Source: Hyphomicrobiales bacterium (GTDB taxonomy: Bacteria > Pseudomonadota > Alphaproteobacteria > Rhizobiales > Methyloligellaceae). From it: a stretch of DNA of 58,070 nucleotides. Under the pieces are notes generated by a model, which had not been told where the DNA came from, ran no database searches, and saw only the letters and a list, made by a program, of their open reading frames with translations. Positions 20,523-29,791 of this stretch are shown here, one piece after another (the first letter of the stretch is position 1; every line of letters begins with the position of its first letter). The stretch covers positions 1 through 58,070 of the forward strand of contig JAJFHN010000099.1 of NCBI GenBank assembly GCA_021775595.1, given 5' to 3'. Both the position numbers and the translations under genes were made by a program.

Positions 20523-21992
20523 TTGGTGGTCAGCGACTCCGATCATTCATTGGACGAGCAATCGGGCTCTGGCGCAAGCAACGTCGCCGAATTCACGGTC
20601 TCCGAGCTTTCGTTCGCCCTCAAGCGTACCGTCGAAGAGACCTATGGCTATGTCAGGGTCCGCGGTGAGCTGGGGCGGATTTCGCGGCCGGCCTCGGGTC
20701 ATATCTATTTGGATCTCAAGGATGAGAAATCGGTGTTGGCAGGCGTGATTTGGCGCGGCCAGGCGGAAAAGATCAAATTCAACCCGGAGGAGGGTCTTGA
20801 AGTGGTGGCGACGGGTCGCCTCACCACTTACCCGGGCCAAAGCAAATACCAGATCGTGATCGAGGCGCTGGAGCCTGCCGGCGTCGGCGCGCTGCTGGCC
20901 CAGCTCGAAAAACTCAAAAAGAAGCTCGCCGCCGAAGGGCTGTTCGATGACGACCGCAAGCTGCCTTTGCCATTCCTTCCATCGACAGTTGGCGTGGTGA
21001 CCTCGCCGACGGGCGCCGTGATCAGAGACATGCTGCATGGCTTCGACGAGCGATTTCCCGTTCACGTTCTGCTCTGGCCCGTGCGGGTCCAAGGCGAGAG
21101 CAGTGGCCGCGAGGTGGCGGCGGCCATTCGCGGATTCAATGCGCTCTCGCCGGGCGATGGGCTGCCGCGCCCAGACGTGCTCATTGTCGCGCGCGGCGGC
21201 GGAAGCCTGGAAGACCTATGGGGCTTCAACGAGGAAGTTGTCGCCCGCGCGGTTGCCGAGTGCGCAATTCCGATTATCTCTGCGGTGGGGCACGAGACGG
21301 ACTGGACGCTCATCGATCTCGTTGCCGACGCACGCGCACCGACGCCGACCAAGGCGGCGGAATGGGCGGTGCCCAAGTTTTCCGATTTGAACGAACGCCT
21401 TGAGACGCTAGCCCGGCGCGGGGCTCAGGTGACGCGGCGGGCTCTCGAGGAGCGGCGCACCAGATTTAAGGCGTTGGCGCGCGCCTTGCCGCGCATTCAA
21501 GACATCATGGCCTTGCCGCGCCAGCGCTGCGATGCCGCAAGCGGCCGATTGCCGAGAGCGCTGTTGGCAAACACCCAGCGTCATCGCACGCGATTTGAGC
21601 GCTCGAGCGGGCGCCATCAGCCAAACGCCTTGCGCCAGCGCGCGCGCTTTGGACGCGAGCGGTTTGCGGATCTCAATCGGCGCGGCGCAATGGCCCTGCA
21701 CCAAAGTATGACCCAAGCGCGATCCCGCTTCGAGGCACGCGCCAAACTGCTCGCGACTTTGGGATTGGAAGGGGTTTTGTCTCGCGGATTTGCCTTGGTG
21801 CGGAACGAGGCGGGCAAGGGCGTGCGCCAGGCAGCAGCGCTGTCGCGGGGCGATGGCGTCGAGATCCAATTTTCCGACGGCCGCGTCGGCGCCCGCATAG
21901 AGGGCGAAATGACCGGGCCACGCAAGCCGGCAAAGCGCGCGGGTTCGACCAAGAAGCGCTCCGAGGGTGGACCGCAAGGTTCGCTTTTTTGA
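20523..21992 (+). CDS. xseA: Exodeoxyribonuclease VII large subunit
   Basis: XseA is the catalytic subunit of exonuclease VII, which trims single-stranded DNA. The N-terminal OB-fold begins [17 protein letters not shown] and continues [19 protein letters not shown]. The catalytic region includes [26 protein letters not shown] and [12 protein letters not shown] long Arg-rich coiled-coil segment follows (residues about 290-410), then a conserved LSRGFALV end and a basic tail. Start is TTG 20523 with GGAGG at normal spacing; GTG 20526 is an alternative. The small subunit xseB is not in the window. Confidence 0.96.
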   Translation: MVVSDSDHSLDEQSGSGASNVAEFTVSELSFALKRTVEETYGYVRVRGELGRISRPASGHIYLDLKDEKSVLAGVIWRGQAEKIKFNPEEGLEVVATGRLTTYPGQSKYQIVIEALEPAGVGALLAQLEKLKKKLAAEGLFDDDRKLPLPFLPSTVGVVTSPTGAVIRDMLHGFDERFPVHVLLWPVRVQGESSGREVAAAIRGFNALSPGDGLPRPDVLIVARGGGSLEDLWGFNEEVVARAVAECAIPIISAVGHETDWTLIDLVADARAPTPTKAAEWAVPKFSDLNERLETLARRGAQVTRRALEERRTRFKALARALPRIQDIMALPRQRCDAASGRLPRALLANTQRHRTRFERSSGRHQPNALRQRARFGRERFADLNRRGAMALHQSMTQARSRFEARAKLLATLGLEGVLSRGFALVRNEAGKGVRQAAALSRGDGVEIQFSDGRVGARIEGEMTGPRKPAKRAGSTKKRSEGGPQGSLF

Positions 21993-22066
21993 GCTCGGGA
22001 TGGACTGGCCATGTGGCAATCGAATGGCTATTGTGCGCGCCACTGAGTGTTCTTTGAGGCGCTTGC

Positions 22067-22297
22067 ATGAACCGGCTTGAAAACCGTTTCGCCGTCAAGG
22101 GCGAGGCAAAACTCAAATATTTGAGCGGCGAATTTCAGGTGTTGGAGCCGGGCGACTTCGTGAGTTGCGCGGTGACGGGCAAGCCCATTTCGCTCGACCA
22201 ATTGCGCTATTGGAGCGTCGAGCTGCAAGAACCCTATGCCAGCGCCGAAATTTCGTTCGAGCGCACTGTGGCGCGCGCCATACAGGCTGACTCATAA
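22067..22297 (+). CDS. DUF2093 family protein
   Basis: A 76-residue protein of the DUF2093 family, small alphaproteobacterial proteins of unknown function commonly next to lpxK or xseA. Its family pattern is AKLKYLSGEFQVLEPGDFV followed by CAVTGKPISLDQLRYWSVE. No signal peptide or membrane segment. The lone Cys-Ala-Val-Thr-Gly turn suggests a small beta-rich fold rather than a metal site. It follows xseA by 74 bases and converges on lpxK. Confidence 0.85.
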   Translation: MNRLENRFAVKGEAKLKYLSGEFQVLEPGDFVSCAVTGKPISLDQLRYWSVELQEPYASAEISFERTVARAIQADS

Positions 22298-22304
22298 GCG
22301 CTGA

Positions 22305-22322
22305 CGTCTGATCAGACGCTTT
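22305..22322. terminator. Candidate bidirectional terminator between DUF2093 gene and lpxK
   Basis: CGTCTG and CAGACG form a perfect palindrome around AT, followed on the plus strand by CTTTT. It lies at the junction of the two convergent genes and overlaps the lpxK stop. The short loop means only about four pairs could form in RNA, so this is a weak call. Confidence 0.3.
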
Positions 22323-23328
22323 TGCTTGCGAGCGCCTTGGCCAGCAAATCCGAATAAGCGCGTTCGTTTTCGAACTTCAACACAATGGGAAGCGCGCGGG
22401 CGGCCTTGCACAGCGCGCGCTGGTGGGGTTGCGGTCCTTTGAGCCGCGCCAAATCTTTTTCCGTCGTGACCAGTTGACTGCGCTTGGCCTTCGCCAGGTC
22501 AAGCAACCGCCCGGCATCGTCCGCGCTGAAGACATGGTGGTCGGGAAATGGAACGGACTCGGCGATGTGAGCGCCCAGGCGCTCAAGGCCCGAAAAGAAC
22601 TTTGATGGACGGGCGATGCCGGCAAAGGCAATGACCGGTTGCTTCTTGAGCCAGTCAGTTTTTGCAGCGGGAGTGTAAACCGCGTGAAAAATCGGTTTGC
22701 CGTGATCGGCCATCATCTCAGCCACGCTATTGCCCGCGGCGCCAGAACCGATCAAGACCAACGCGTCGGCCCGGGAGATTTGATAGGAGAGCCGCGCGCG
22801 CAGCGGGCCGGACGGCGCCACCCAGCCATTGCCGACGCCGACCTCGGCATCGATTGCAACGATGCAGAGAGTTTTGGCAAGTCCGGGGCTTTGAAACCCA
22901 TCATCCATGACGATCGCGCCAGCGCCGTGCGCCACGGCACGCTCGGCGCCCTTGACGCGATCGCGTGCCACGATGGTTGGCGCTTGGCGTGCCAACAAGA
23001 GAGGCTCATCGCCTACGAGGTCTGCCCCATCCTGCTCGCCATCGACAAAATGCGGTCCCTTTTCACGCCCGCCATACCCGCGGGTCAGCAATACGGGATT
23101 GACGCCCTTAGCCGCCAACAGTTTGGCGGTGGCGATGGCGGTCGGTGTCTTACCGCCACCGCCCAGGGTGAAATTGCCAATGCATATGACAGGAACGTCT
23201 GCGCTCTGGGATTGAGAAAAGCGCCAACGTGCTTCGACCGCCGCGCCATAGAGGAGAGCTGCAGGAGCCAACAGCGCGCTTGCCGCGCCGGGACCGCGCC
23301 GCCACCAGAAAGCCGGCTCAGAAAGCAC
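22312..23328 (-). CDS. lpxK: Tetraacyldisaccharide 4'-kinase
   Basis: LpxK phosphorylates the 4' position of the lipid A disaccharide at the inner membrane. From GTG 23328 the protein is 338 residues, the usual length. EPAFWW opens it, a membrane-contacting hydrophobic segment follows, and the Walker A-type loop is GNFTLGGGGKTPT at about residues 48-60. TRGYGG, GDEPLLLA and DDGFQ motifs follow in the normal order. GTG is preferred because GGGGA sits 7 bases upstream; this overlaps the waaA 3' end by 11 bases. A TTG at 23334 is possible. The frame upstream of that is an out-of-frame shadow of waaA. Confidence 0.94.
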   Translation of the reverse strand: MLSEPAFWWRRGPGAASALLAPAALLYGAAVEARWRFSQSQSADVPVICIGNFTLGGGGKTPTAIATAKLLAAKGVNPVLLTRGYGGREKGPHFVDGEQDGADLVGDEPLLLARQAPTIVARDRVKGAERAVAHGAGAIVMDDGFQSPGLAKTLCIVAIDAEVGVGNGWVAPSGPLRARLSYQISRADALVLIGSGAAGNSVAEMMADHGKPIFHAVYTPAAKTDWLKKQPVIAFAGIARPSKFFSGLERLGAHIAESVPFPDHHVFSADDAGRLLDLAKAKRSQLVTTEKDLARLKGPQPHQRALCKAARALPIVLKFENERAYSDLLAKALASKSV

Positions 23329-24757
23329 GCGCAATTCCCCTATTTCGCCCGATATTTTTTTCTTTGGTGCTGCGCTTTGCCGGTTTGCCGGAGCGAGCCC
23401 ACGGCAGCAAGGGCTCCAGGGCGCCGAGCGTTCTCTCAAGCGCGCCGCCCATCGAGGCGACGCAGCGCGTGGCGTTCGCTGCGATCGCCTGCCGCTGTTT
23501 CTCGTTCTCAAGCAGGGATGCGAACGCCGTCTCCAGACCGCCCGCCTCGGTCAGCGGGAGACAGGCGTCTTCCGCGATCAATGCCTGATAGGCGTCGTGA
23601 AAATTTTCAATGTGCGGCCCGGTGATGACGGCGCAACCGCACTTGGCGGCCTCGATCGGGTTCTGCCCGCCATGGGGAATGAGCGAGCCGCCAATAAAGG
23701 CGATCGGTGCCAGGCGATAGAACAGCCCCAATTCGCCAATGGTGTCGGTCACGTAGACCTCGCATGACTCGTCAGGCTCGTCGCCGGTAGAGCGCAAGTG
23801 CGCTCGAAGCCCTTCGGCTTTGGCAAGGGCAGCGATGTCCGGCCCCCTTTCTGGATGACGGGGTGCGATGAGCGTCAGCAGACCTTTGTGCCGGCGAGCG
23901 AGCGCGCTGTGGGCCTGCAAAACGGCTTTGTCCTCACCCGGGTGCGTGCTTGCGGCGAGCAGAATGGGGCGATCGCGGGTCATAGCGCGCAGATGCGCCA
24001 AGGTGCGGTCGTCGGCGGGTGGCGGCGGCCCGTCGATCTTTAGATTGCCGACGGTCTGGGCGGCGTGTGCGCCAAGCGCGGCGAAACGTTCGGCCGTCTC
24101 CTCATTGTGGGCGAGCACCAGATCCAGGCGGCCGAACAGCGGGCCGCTGATGCTGGGCCGGGCGCGCCAGCGTTTGAAGGAGCGCTCGGACAAACGGCCA
24201 TTGACGAGGGCCAGCGGGACGCCGCGCTCGGACAAGCCCAGTACGAGGTTCGGCCAAATCTCCGATTCGGCGAAAATGGCGGTATCGGGAGACCAGTGGT
24301 CGAGAAAGGCGTCGATGAACTGGGGCATGTCGAGCGGAGTGAACTGATGAATGGCCTTACCGGAAAGCCGCACCTTTGCCAGTTTGGCCGAGGTCACCGT
24401 GCCGGTTGTGAGCAGAATGTTGAGCTCGGGCGCGCGGGCCTGCAAAGCGCCGATCAAGGGCAAAATGGCGTTGGTCTCGCCGACGCTTGCCGCGTGCAGC
24501 CAAACAAGGGGGCCGGGGGGGCGCGCGATGCTCGCTTGGCCCAACCGTTCGCGTGCGCGCGCGGGATCTTCTTTGCCCTGTTTGGTTCGCCACTTGATCA
24601 GGAGCGGCGTGAGTGGCGCGGCTGCTCGGGTCAGCCCATGATAGAGGCGCAACGCCAGGCCGGGTTCGGGCGCGGTTGATGGCGGGCCGCCGCGATCATG
24701 CGTGGTGCCGCTGGCCTGAGCGAGAGAAGCCTTGGGCTTGGCGTGACGTGGTGCCAT
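23318..24757 (-). CDS. waaA: 3-deoxy-D-manno-octulosonic acid (Kdo) transferase
   Basis: WaaA/KdtA adds Kdo from CMP-Kdo to lipid IVA. The 479-residue protein has a proline- and basic-rich N-terminal extension of about 35 residues, then the family core: LYHGLTRAAAPL, WLHAASVGETNA with the catalytic Glu near residue 98, FAESEIWPNLVL, and a C-terminal sugar-nucleotide half with IGGSLIPHGGQNPIEAA. Start is ATG 24757, 20 bases from the msbA stop. The coupling with lpxK and msbA places it in a lipid A assembly operon. Confidence 0.95.
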   Translation of the reverse strand: MAPRHAKPKASLAQASGTTHDRGGPPSTAPEPGLALRLYHGLTRAAAPLTPLLIKWRTKQGKEDPARARERLGQASIARPPGPLVWLHAASVGETNAILPLIGALQARAPELNILLTTGTVTSAKLAKVRLSGKAIHQFTPLDMPQFIDAFLDHWSPDTAIFAESEIWPNLVLGLSERGVPLALVNGRLSERSFKRWRARPSISGPLFGRLDLVLAHNEETAERFAALGAHAAQTVGNLKIDGPPPPADDRTLAHLRAMTRDRPILLAASTHPGEDKAVLQAHSALARRHKGLLTLIAPRHPERGPDIAALAKAEGLRAHLRSTGDEPDESCEVYVTDTIGELGLFYRLAPIAFIGGSLIPHGGQNPIEAAKCGCAVITGPHIENFHDAYQALIAEDACLPLTEAGGLETAFASLLENEKQRQAIAANATRCVASMGGALERTLGALEPLLPWARSGKPAKRSTKEKNIGRNRGIARAF

Positions 24758-24776
24758 GGATTTTGAGCTCGCCGGC

Positions 24777-26657
24777 TTATTCGCCAGCGGCGGAGGCTGG
24801 AACCTTGCTGCGGGTGCGCTTGGTTGGCGGAATGTCGTCTTCGACGTGGCCCAACTGGGTGCGGTGGAGCCGGGCATAGAGGCCGCCTGCGGCAACCAAG
24901 TCGGCGTGGCGACCGGTCTCGACGATACGTCCGGCATCCATCACGTAAATGATATCGGCCTTCTTGATGGTCGAAAGGCGATGAGCGATGACGATCACCG
25001 TTCGCCCGCGCATGAGCTTGTCGAGCGCGCGCTGAACCTTGTCCTCGGCCTCGCTGTCGAGCGAGCTCGTTGGTTCGTCCAGCAGCAGGATCGGCGCGTC
25101 TTTGAAGATTGCGCGCGCGATGGCGACGCGCTGCTTCTCGCCGCCAGAGAGCGCGTTGCCCGCTTCGCCGGCGCGGGTCTCGTAGCCATGGGGTAACTTG
25201 CTGATGAAGGAATCCGCGGCCGCGGCCTTGGCAGCGGCGCGTATGGCCTGCTCGCCGCCGGCCTTCGAACCATATGAAATGTTGGCGCTCAGGGTATCGT
25301 CGAACAAGACCGGGTCTTGCGTCACCAGCGCGATCGAATCGCGCAAGCTGGCAATCGTGACGTCGCGTATGTCTTGACCATCGATCGTGACGCGGCCCTC
25401 GACGGGATCGTAAAAACGCAAGGCCAGATTCATCAAAGTGCTCTTGCCCGAGCCCGAGCGCCCCACCAGCGCCACTGTCTTGCCGGCTGGCACCTTGAGC
25501 GCGATGTCGCGCAAGACCGGATTGCCGGGCTCGTAGGAAAACGTCACGTTTTCGAAATTCAACTCACCCTTGATGGGCTTCAGGGGCTTGGCGTCCGGCT
25601 TCTCGGTGAGATGGCGTTTGTGGTCGATGATGCCGAACACGCGGCTAGCGGCGGCCACGCCCTCCTGCAGGGATGTTTGCAGTGTCGCGACGCTTTTGAG
25701 CGGCTGATAGAGCAAGACGGCAGACGCCATGAAGCCCATGAAATGACCGAGCGACACAGCACCCGTCACACCCTTGACGCCCGCCCAGTAAATCGCTGCG
25801 GCAAATCCCAGCCCGACCAGGATTTCCATCGCAGGCGCCGAGGCCGCGCGGGCACGGGCGCCGCGCATCGTGAATTCGAGCGAACGGTTGATGGTGTCGG
25901 CCGCCCGGTTGATTTCCATGCGTTCCTGCTGATAGGCGCGCACGACGCGCATGCCGCGCAAGGTCTGGGTGATAAGCGTGCTCAAATCGCCGGTCTCCTG
26001 CAGCGACTTGGTGGTCGATTTGCGCATCCGGCGGCGTTGGCGGCCAAGCAGCACGACGCCAATCGGCATCAAGACCAGGATGGCGCCCGAAAAGCGCAGG
26101 TCCATCCACAACATCACGCCCATCAGCACGACGACCTTGAGAGCGTTCTCCACCAGCGCCACTATCGCCTTGCTGGCGGCTTGTCGGATCAGATTGGCGT
26201 CATACAGAAATCCGGAAAGCAACCGGCCGGAATGGACCGACTGAATCCAACTCATATCGGCGTATGAGATTTTGGCGAACATCGCCACGCGCAAATCGGC
26301 GATGAAGCGGTGTCCGAGAAAGCCGACGGCGACATTGGAAATGTATTCGGCAATCGCCTTGGTGAATGTAACGGCGATCACCGCGGCGGTGATCGGCAGG
26401 ACCATGTTGGCGTTCTTGTTGACGAAGACCTCGTCGGCCGTCATTTGGATCAGGAACGGCACCGCGCCGGTGGTGGCGGCGGTGATGGCCATGGCGATGC
26501 TCGAGACAATGACGAGGCCGAGGCGCGGGCGCAGATGCTCGCGCCAAATTCGCTTGGCCACGTCTGCGGTCGCATATTCGACCTGCAGGATGTCATCTGA
26601 TCGCGTAATGGATTGGGCGTCGCTGAACAGATTTTGTTTTGCGCGGCGTTCAGTCAT
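24777..26657 (-). CDS. msbA: MsbA-type ABC exporter (lipid A/lipid flippase)
   Basis: A 626-residue half transporter with an N-terminal six-helix membrane domain (residues about 45-330) and a C-terminal ATPase. Walker A is GRSGSGKST, the signature is LSGGEKQR (a Glu variant of LSGGQ), Walker B is ILLLDEPTSSLD, and the switch His is in IAHRLST. A likely homodimer that moves lipid A-Kdo across the inner membrane, given its place with waaA and lpxK. ABC half-exporters of this shape also handle drugs or glycans, so context carries the assignment. The C-terminal tail is basic. Confidence 0.87.
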   Translation of the reverse strand: MTERRAKQNLFSDAQSITRSDDILQVEYATADVAKRIWREHLRPRLGLVIVSSIAMAITAATTGAVPFLIQMTADEVFVNKNANMVLPITAAVIAVTFTKAIAEYISNVAVGFLGHRFIADLRVAMFAKISYADMSWIQSVHSGRLLSGFLYDANLIRQAASKAIVALVENALKVVVLMGVMLWMDLRFSGAILVLMPIGVVLLGRQRRRMRKSTTKSLQETGDLSTLITQTLRGMRVVRAYQQERMEINRAADTINRSLEFTMRGARARAASAPAMEILVGLGFAAAIYWAGVKGVTGAVSLGHFMGFMASAVLLYQPLKSVATLQTSLQEGVAAASRVFGIIDHKRHLTEKPDAKPLKPIKGELNFENVTFSYEPGNPVLRDIALKVPAGKTVALVGRSGSGKSTLMNLALRFYDPVEGRVTIDGQDIRDVTIASLRDSIALVTQDPVLFDDTLSANISYGSKAGGEQAIRAAAKAAAADSFISKLPHGYETRAGEAGNALSGGEKQRVAIARAIFKDAPILLLDEPTSSLDSEAEDKVQRALDKLMRGRTVIVIAHRLSTIKKADIIYVMDAGRIVETGRHADLVAAGGLYARLHRTQLGHVEDDIPPTKRTRSKVPASAAGE

Positions 26658-26803
26658 GAACCTTCACACGAAAGCCTTCATTCGGGGCACTGGCCATCGA
26701 CCGGCTTGCTGCTGGGCTGCCCTTCTACCAGCAAATCAACTTGGGCACCACATCGCCGAAAACTATAGCTAAAAAGGCCGAGGTGCGGGCTATTGACTTG
26801 GTA

Positions 26804-27061
26804 TCAGTCCGTCACCGGATCGTCGTCGGGATCGAGCAAGCGGTGCATGTGAACGATGAAATAGCGCATATGGGCGTTGTCCACAGTGCGCTGGGCAGCC
26901 GCCTTCCAGGCGTCATAGGCGCTGGCATAATTGGGATAGATGCCGACGATTTCCAGCGCGTCCAGATCCTTGAATTCGATGCGGTCGAGATCGATCAATT
27001 CGCCGCCGAAGACAAAATGCAGCAGTTGCTCTGGGGGCTTGTTTTTATCGGAAGTGCTCAT
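26804..27061 (-). CDS. DUF4170 family protein
   Basis: An 85-residue protein of the DUF4170 family, common in alphaproteobacteria between a cysQ-like gene and lipid A genes, as here. The pattern FGGELIDLDRIEFKDLDAL, then IVGIYPNYASAYDAWKAAAQ and MRYFIVHMHRLLDP, is characteristic. The sequence looks like a small alpha/beta domain without catalytic motifs. Function unknown. The 146-base gap between it and msbA holds no gene I can support. Confidence 0.88.
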   Translation of the reverse strand: MSTSDKNKPPEQLLHFVFGGELIDLDRIEFKDLDALEIVGIYPNYASAYDAWKAAAQRTVDNAHMRYFIVHMHRLLDPDDDPVTD

Positions 27062-27099
27062 GGGACCGTTCTGCCTTCAGCTTGGCTGCGGGTCAACGC

Positions 27100-27909
27100 T
27101 CATTGCAGCCGGCCGATCAGCGCCTTGTGCAGCGCCGGGCCTGCCGCAATCATCGGCTCGTTTCTAACGATCGAGCCGTCGTAGGTCAGCGGATTGCCGC
27201 GCAAGCTCGTAATCAGTCCACCGGCCTCTTCGACCAAAAGATGCGCGGCGGCGACATCCCAGTCATTGCCCATATTGAAAATGCTGGCGTCAAAGGAGCC
27301 TGAGGCCGTCAAAGCCAAACGGTAGGCGATGGATTTTGCCCACACCTTTTGCCGATCTGGCCAGGGCTGCTGCCAGATATCACGCTCCAGCATGCGCTGT
27401 GTGGCGGCCAGTTTGATGCCTGTGATGTCGTGAGCGGCGCTGACCTTAAGCGGTTCGCCGTTCAGGAAGCCGCCGGCGCCATGGGCCGCGCAGTAAAATT
27501 CTTGTTTGACGGGATTGAAGACAACCGCCAGCACCGGCTGGTTATCTCCGACCAAGGCAACCGATATGGTCCAATCGGGAATTTCGGCGAGGAACGCCCG
27601 CGTGCCGTCGATTGGGTCAACGACCCAGCCCAGCGGACTGGTGCGCGCGCCTGGGTCATGATCCGATTCCTCCGACAACCAGCCATAGCCCGGACGTGCG
27701 CCAAGCAGAGCCGCTTTGAGCAATTCGTCAACGGCGAGGTCGGCCTCGCTGACGTCGGTGCCGTCGCTCTTGAGCTGGCTGCGCGGGGCATTGCCGTAAT
27801 AGCTCAGCGCCAACGCGCCGGCCTTCGAGACGACCTCGGCGAGCAGGTTGAAATCATCAGAACGCGCGCCCGTCAGGGCGGACGCCAAAGCTCGAATGTC
27901 CTGGTCCAT
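27100..27909 (-). CDS. CysQ-like inositol-phosphatase family enzyme
   Basis: The 269-residue protein is a lithium-sensitive magnesium phosphatase. Metal ligands are seen in SEESDHDPG, in WVVDPIDGTRAF (the DPxDGT motif) near residue 96, and in NDWDVAAAHLLVEEAGG. By family it is most like 3'(2'),5'-bisphosphate nucleotidase CysQ, which recycles adenosine 3',5'-bisphosphate, but inositol- or histidinol-phosphate activity cannot be ruled out by reading. It is the first gene of the minus-strand group with DUF4170, and diverges from the DUF6101-like gene. No strong ribosome binding site precedes ATG 27909. Confidence 0.85.
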   Translation of the reverse strand: MDQDIRALASALTGARSDDFNLLAEVVSKAGALALSYYGNAPRSQLKSDGTDVSEADLAVDELLKAALLGARPGYGWLSEESDHDPGARTSPLGWVVDPIDGTRAFLAEIPDWTISVALVGDNQPVLAVVFNPVKQEFYCAAHGAGGFLNGEPLKVSAAHDITGIKLAATQRMLERDIWQQPWPDRQKVWAKSIAYRLALTASGSFDASIFNMGNDWDVAAAHLLVEEAGGLITSLRGNPLTYDGSIVRNEPMIAAGPALHKALIGRLQ

Positions 27910-28067
27910 GGCCGCTAACTTATAGTTTTCACAGGGTTAAATACGCATCCGCCGAATACCAAACTTTAACGGTCTTTCTTAAGCGGACGGGAAGTTTTCT
28001 CTGGCATTATCAGGAACAATCAAGACCGCAATAGACGGTCAATAACGATCGCAAAGTCGGTCGGAAT

Positions 28068-28154
28068 GGTTGCGATAAGACAACCATCAAATGGGGAGTT
28101 AAGAGTGAGGCGTCAAACCCACGATGTGGGTCTTGCTACCCGTTGGGTAGCAAG
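28068..28154 (+). promoter_or_regulatory. Three hairpins around the start of the DUF6101-like gene
   Basis: Hairpin A pairs GGTTG (28068-28072) with CAACC (28081-28085). The Shine-Dalgarno GGGGAG at 28093-28098 and GTG start at 28105 follow. Hairpin B pairs ACCCAC (28117-28122) with GTGGGT (28126-28131). Immediately adjacent, hairpin C pairs CTTGCTACCC (28132-28141) with GGGTAGCAAG (28145-28154), a perfect 10-bp stem on a 3-base loop. B and C lie inside the first codons, so the 5' end of the message would be strongly structured on both sides of the ribosome site. Confidence 0.5.
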
Positions 28155-28671
28155 CCCGCTGGATGTAGATCCGTGCCAGTTGCCGGCGAAGTTCGCGTTG
28201 CCCTTGCGGGGCCGTTCGAATACTCCGTCGCCCAGCCGCGACACGGTGCTTGTTTCTTGCGACTGCGTGGCGCTCGAGCGTAACGGTCGCATCGAAGCTC
28301 ACGAAATCGATGACTTCGCTGGCGTTTCTGTTCGCATAGACGGCAGCGAAGACTTCTGGGCCGTATCGATCAATCTTCAGCACGACGATCCCGATCTCTG
28401 CATTCCACTGCACGTCGCCTTCGATTTGGACGAGGTTGGCGCGCGCTGGCAGAGTTGGGCGAAGACGCTTGGATTGCCGCTGTTGTTGCCCAGCGAAGAC
28501 GGTACCTGGCGCGAAGCCATCACCCGATTGGGTAAAGTGGCCGTCAAAGCGCCGTTAAAGCGCCGGAGCACCGCCAGCCAGCGCCGGTCATCGATCAGCG
28601 CAACGCGCACAATGGGCGCGGTCGGCGAGCGGTCTGTGGCACGCGGCAGGGAAATCATAGCGCGCCGCTGA
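28105..28671 (+). CDS. DUF6101-like conserved protein
   Basis: A 188-residue protein like the alphaproteobacterial family I know as DUF6101. The shared pattern is a core near residues 35-60, AVSINLQHDDPDLCIPLHVA, then DEVGARWQSWAKTLGLPLLL and a basic C-terminal tail rich in Arg, Ser and Lys. The function is unknown. I choose GTG 28105 because GGGGAG precedes it at good spacing and the product aligns with family N-termini. An ATG at 28066 would add 13 residues and would include the leader hairpin. Two strong hairpins lie in the first 17 codons. The gene is convergent with ubiA, with 10 bases between stops. Confidence 0.75.
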   Translation: MRRQTHDVGLATRWVASPLDVDPCQLPAKFALPLRGRSNTPSPSRDTVLVSCDCVALERNGRIEAHEIDDFAGVSVRIDGSEDFWAVSINLQHDDPDLCIPLHVAFDLDEVGARWQSWAKTLGLPLLLPSEDGTWREAITRLGKVAVKAPLKRRSTASQRRSSISATRTMGAVGERSVARGREIIARR

Positions 28672-28681
28672 TCACCTGGTC

Positions 28682-29677
28682 TCATAACAGGGCGGCGGCC
28701 AGCGCGTCGGCGATGAAGCTGACGAACACGATGGCGCCCAACTCGCGGTTGGAGCGAAAGCGCGCCAAGCAATTTTCGGCATCGTTGATGTCCAGCGTCA
28801 TGATTTGCCATGCCAAATGCGCGGCGGTTGCGACCATGCCCGCGGCGAACACGATGCCCGCGCCCGCCGCGAGGCCAGAAGCCAGAAATCCTGCCAGCGC
28901 GAGACCGTAAAACAGCCACAGCCAAGTCCGTGTGGCGTCGCCGAATTTGAGGGCTGTCGAGCCCAATCCCAAGAGCTGATCGTCTTCCTTGTCTTGGTGG
29001 GCATAAATCGTGTCATAGCCGATGGTCCAAGCGGCTGTTCCGGCATAGAGCAGCAACGGTTGCCAGGTGAGCTCGCCAAAAACGGCGGCCCAGCCCATCA
29101 AAGCGCCCCATGAAAAAACCAACCCCAATACGGCCTGCGGCCAATCGGTGATGCGCTTCATGAAAGGATAAAGCGCGATTATTGCCAGCGAGCTCGTGCC
29201 AAGCATGATCGTGTAGGTATTGAATTGAAGCAGAACCAATAGCCCAACCAAGCAGAGCGCCAACATAAAGAGCTGGGCTTGGCGTACCTTGATTTGACCG
29301 CTGGGAATTGGCCGCAGGCGCGTGCGCTCGACACGAGCGTCGTAGTCTCGGTCGACGATGTCGTTGTAGGTGCAGCCGGCCGCGCGCATGACGACGGCGC
29401 CGAGAGCAAACAGCGCTAGATTTCGCCAATCGGGAAAGGCCTCGGATGCTTGGATGGCCGCCAATGCCAGCGACCACCAGCATGGCCATAGCAGCAGCCA
29501 GACGCCAATCGGCCGGTCCGCGCGGGCCAACCGTAAATAGGGCTTGAGCGCGTCGGGCGCGTACCGGTCCACCCAGTTTTTAGAGGGCGCATCGGCAACT
29601 GCCCGCGGAGAGCCGCGATTTGTGCCACCATCGGGAGTCGCAGACATCTTGGTTTGAGTGGACCTTTCATTCTGCAT
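28682..29677 (-). CDS. ubiA: 4-hydroxybenzoate polyprenyltransferase
   Basis: UbiA prenylates 4-hydroxybenzoate in ubiquinone synthesis. About 8-9 membrane helices are visible. The two Asp-rich prenyl-diphosphate motifs are NDIVDRDYD near residue 106 and a DKEDDQ segment near residue 228. A hydrophilic N-terminal extension of about 45 residues precedes the family core at YAPDALKPYLRLARADRP. I use ATG 29677; ATG 29647 is also possible. A longer frame up to 29773 would overlap the rsmE promoter region and is unlikely. Confidence 0.92.
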   Translation of the reverse strand: MQNERSTQTKMSATPDGGTNRGSPRAVADAPSKNWVDRYAPDALKPYLRLARADRPIGVWLLLWPCWWSLALAAIQASEAFPDWRNLALFALGAVVMRAAGCTYNDIVDRDYDARVERTRLRPIPSGQIKVRQAQLFMLALCLVGLLVLLQFNTYTIMLGTSSLAIIALYPFMKRITDWPQAVLGLVFSWGALMGWAAVFGELTWQPLLLYAGTAAWTIGYDTIYAHQDKEDDQLLGLGSTALKFGDATRTWLWLFYGLALAGFLASGLAAGAGIVFAAGMVATAAHLAWQIMTLDINDAENCLARFRSNRELGAIVFVSFIADALAAALL

Positions 29678-29791
29678 GGAATCTGTCTGGATGATCGCCT
29701 TTATGGCGGGCGGAGGACGACAAGGCAATGGCGCGCTAAGCCCTAACACGGCAATTGAGAAATTCTCTTGCAAGGTCTAGGTGGTGTCGTC

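Noticed and set aside
27967-27984. TTAA-9-TTAA in the cysQ-like/DUF6101 divergent region
   Set aside because: The spacing is wrong for a CtrA site and there is no other support.
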